Shown here: positions 62,655 to 64,000 of the stretch, piece by piece
How the letters are laid out: each line of letters begins with the position of its first letter
Position numbering within the stretch: the stretch's first letter is position 1
Assembly (NCBI RefSeq): GCF_036172515.1
Contig: NZ_JAXKVW010000005.1
Location: 1 to 64,000 of the forward strand
Direction of reading: 5' to 3'
Source: Flexistipes sp.
GTDB taxonomy: Bacteria > Chrysiogenota > Deferribacteres > Deferribacterales > Flexistipitaceae
Length of the DNA: 64,000 nt
Made by a program: the position numbers and the translations under genes
Notes under the pieces: generated by a model
Seen by the model: the letters and a program-made list of their open reading frames with translations, nothing else
Databases searched by the model: none
What the model was told of the DNA's origin: nothing

Positions 62655-64000
62655 ATGATACATCCAATAATTATACAAGGCGGTATGGGCGCAGGTGTGT
62701 CCAATTGGAGACTTGCAAAAGCTGTTTCAAAGCTGGGATATTTGGGAGTGGTTTCCTGTACAGCTCAGGATGCAATTTTTACAAGGCGCCTTCAGAATGG
62801 AGATCCGGGGGGCGACATCCGCAGAGCTATTAAGTCCTTTCCCAATCAGGATATTGTAAAATATGTTATGGATAAATATTTTGTGGAAGGCGGAATAAAA
62901 GATGATAGATATAAATATATTCCTATGTATACCATCGATGCCAGCTGGGAACTGAAAGCAATGTCAATACTTTCCAGTTATGTGGAGGTTTACCTGGCAA
63001 AAGAGGGACATGACGGTATTGTGGGGATCAATGTGCTGGAAAAAATCCGGATGCCGAATCTTTATGTCCTTTACGGAGCTATGCTTGCCGGCGTGGATTA
63101 TGTGATAGTTGGTGCCGGGATACCGAGGGAGATTCCCGGAGTTATTGACAGTCTGGCAGAACACAGTAAGGCATATCTTCGTTTAAATGTCGAAGGTGCG
63201 GCCCCTGATGATGACTATAAAATGGAGCTTGATCCATCCGATTTTGTAAATGTTTCCGAAGTTTCCGTTAAAAGACCTTATTTTCTTGCTATTGTTTCTT
63301 CCAATACATTGGCGATGACAATGGCTAAAAAGGCTACCGGCAGAGTGGACGGATTTGTTGTGGAATATCCGAGTGCCGGCGGGCACAACGCCCCCCCCAG
63401 ACTTAGGGGATCATTTAATGAGCAGGGTGAACCGGTTTACGGACCTAAGGATTATGTCGATACAGATAAGCTTAAATCTCTGGGGCTCCCATTCTGGCTG
63501 GCAGGCGGATATGGCACACCGGAACAGGTTAAGAATGCTTTGGATTTGGGTGCAGCCGGAGTGCAGGTGGGTACACCTTTTGCTTTCTGCAGGGAATCAG
63601 GGTTTACTGAAGAGATAAAGAGAAAGGCGATTGATTTGGCCAAGAAGATGAAAGGAAAAGTTTTTACCGATCCTGAAGCCTCGCCCACAGGTTTCCCTTT
63701 TAAAGTATTGGAGCTCAAAGGGACGCTGTCGGAGTTTGCAGAATATATAAAAAGACCCCGTAGGTGTAATCTCGGGTATCTTCGTCAGCTTTTTAAAAAG
63801 GAAGACGGCTCTATCGGATATCGTTGTCCGGCAGAACCTGTGGAAGCTTTTACGGCAAAAGGCGGCGATCCGGAAAGGGCAAAAAACAGTAAGTGTCTGT
63901 GCAATGCACTTTTGGCCAATATCGGACTGGCTATGGGTTATGAAAGCGGTTATGTGGAGAAGCAGTTGGTGACAGTCGGTGACTGTTTTAACCGTATAGC
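62655..64000 (+). CDS. Nitronate monooxygenase family protein (3' end outside window)
   Basis: FMN-dependent TIM-barrel protein of the nitronate monooxygenase / 2-nitropropane dioxygenase group; 448 codons are in the window and the gene continues past the end. It begins MIHPIIIQGGMGAGVSNWRL, with the FMN-phosphate site in LAGGYGTPEQVKNALDLGAA and GVQVGTPFAF. The His of the family active site appears in SAGGHNAP. It is longer than classical enzymes (about 350 aa) and has Cys-containing additions near the window edge (RCPAEP and KNSKCLCNALLANIG). The reaction is uncertain: the family also includes enoyl-reductase-type proteins. AAGGAGC precedes the ATG. Confidence 0.85.
   Translation, partial: MIHPIIIQGGMGAGVSNWRLAKAVSKLGYLGVVSCTAQDAIFTRRLQNGDPGGDIRRAIKSFPNQDIVKYVMDKYFVEGGIKDDRYKYIPMYTIDASWELKAMSILSSYVEVYLAKEGHDGIVGINVLEKIRMPNLYVLYGAMLAGVDYVIVGAGIPREIPGVIDSLAEHSKAYLRLNVEGAAPDDDYKMELDPSDFVNVSEVSVKRPYFLAIVSSNTLAMTMAKKATGRVDGFVVEYPSAGGHNAPPRLRGSFNEQGEPVYGPKDYVDTDKLKSLGLPFWLAGGYGTPEQVKNALDLGAAGVQVGTPFAFCRESGFTEEIKRKAIDLAKKMKGKVFTDPEASPTGFPFKVLELKGTLSEFAEYIKRPRRCNLGYLRQLFKKEDGSIGYRCPAEPVEAFTAKGGDPERAKNSKCLCNALLANIGLAMGYESGYVEKQLVTVGDCFNRI

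Overview
The window is a chromosomal segment of an anaerobic, low-to-moderate GC, Gram-negative bacterium. Gene order and protein flavour fit the Deferribacterota best (Flexistipes/Deferribacter type). This assignment rests on remembered gene order and proteins, not on a search. Supporting signs are meso-DAP-type peptidoglycan genes, an rpoE/rseB/degP-like envelope stress set, split b and b' ATP synthase subunits without a and c genes beside them, and a strict-anaerobe oxygen-defence kit (flavodiiron protein, rubredoxin, desulforedoxin, half-size rubrerythrin-like protein). Nearly all the sequence is conserved housekeeping DNA. The accessory part is a scatter of short, decayed, non-coding repeats between operons.

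Layout. 0.1-1.1 kb: aldo/keto reductase that lacks the usual N-terminus. 1.4-8.0 kb: thrS-infC-rpmI-rplT and pheS-pheT; infC begins with AUA. 8.0-8.7 kb: repeat cluster with a MITE-like element. 8.8-14.5 kb: zapB-like, zapA, 6S RNA, rarA, fthC, rny, ymdB, nadA. 14.6-20.5 kb: signalling and small-enzyme island (V4R plus diguanylate cyclase, MltB transglycosylase, two tautomerases, GGDEF/EAL protein, P460 cytochrome lipoprotein, TetR regulator with a palindromic operator). 21.3-27.1 kb: atpF'-F-H-A-G-D-C. 27.6-43.7 kb: complete dcw division/cell-wall cluster from mraZ to ftsZ, without murB, followed by a glycosyltransferase. 44.9-46.8 kb: ruvA, ruvC and yebC on the minus strand. 46.9-50.8 kb: desulforedoxin, receiver protein, birA, coaX, TPR lipoprotein, rodZ-like. 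50.9-53.7 kb: an Asd-like protein, an IscS homologue without its PLP lysine, iscU, nfu and a rubredoxin-like mini-protein. 53.7-55.7 kb: K+ uptake pair. 55.7-57.9 kb: flavodiiron protein, rubredoxin, HTH-cupin regulator. 58.3-62.5 kb: cytochrome b5-DUF2231 protein, half-ferritin, then sigma/anti-sigma/RseB-like/DegP. The window ends inside a nitronate-monooxygenase-family gene.

Most notable. (1) The IscS-like protein at 51.7 kb has Asn where the Schiff-base lysine should be, but keeps the sulfur-carrying Cys and sits directly upstream of iscU. The published precedent known to me is Archaeoglobus IscS. (2) infC starts with AUA, six bases after an SD that overlaps the thrS stop. (3) Six tandem 10-bp units cover the mraZ promoter and start. 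(4) A family of MITE-like elements shares a hairpin-plus-tail core; one copy has terminal inverted repeats and a matching flanking duplication. I found no CRISPR array, prophage, intact insertion sequence, tRNA or rRNA.
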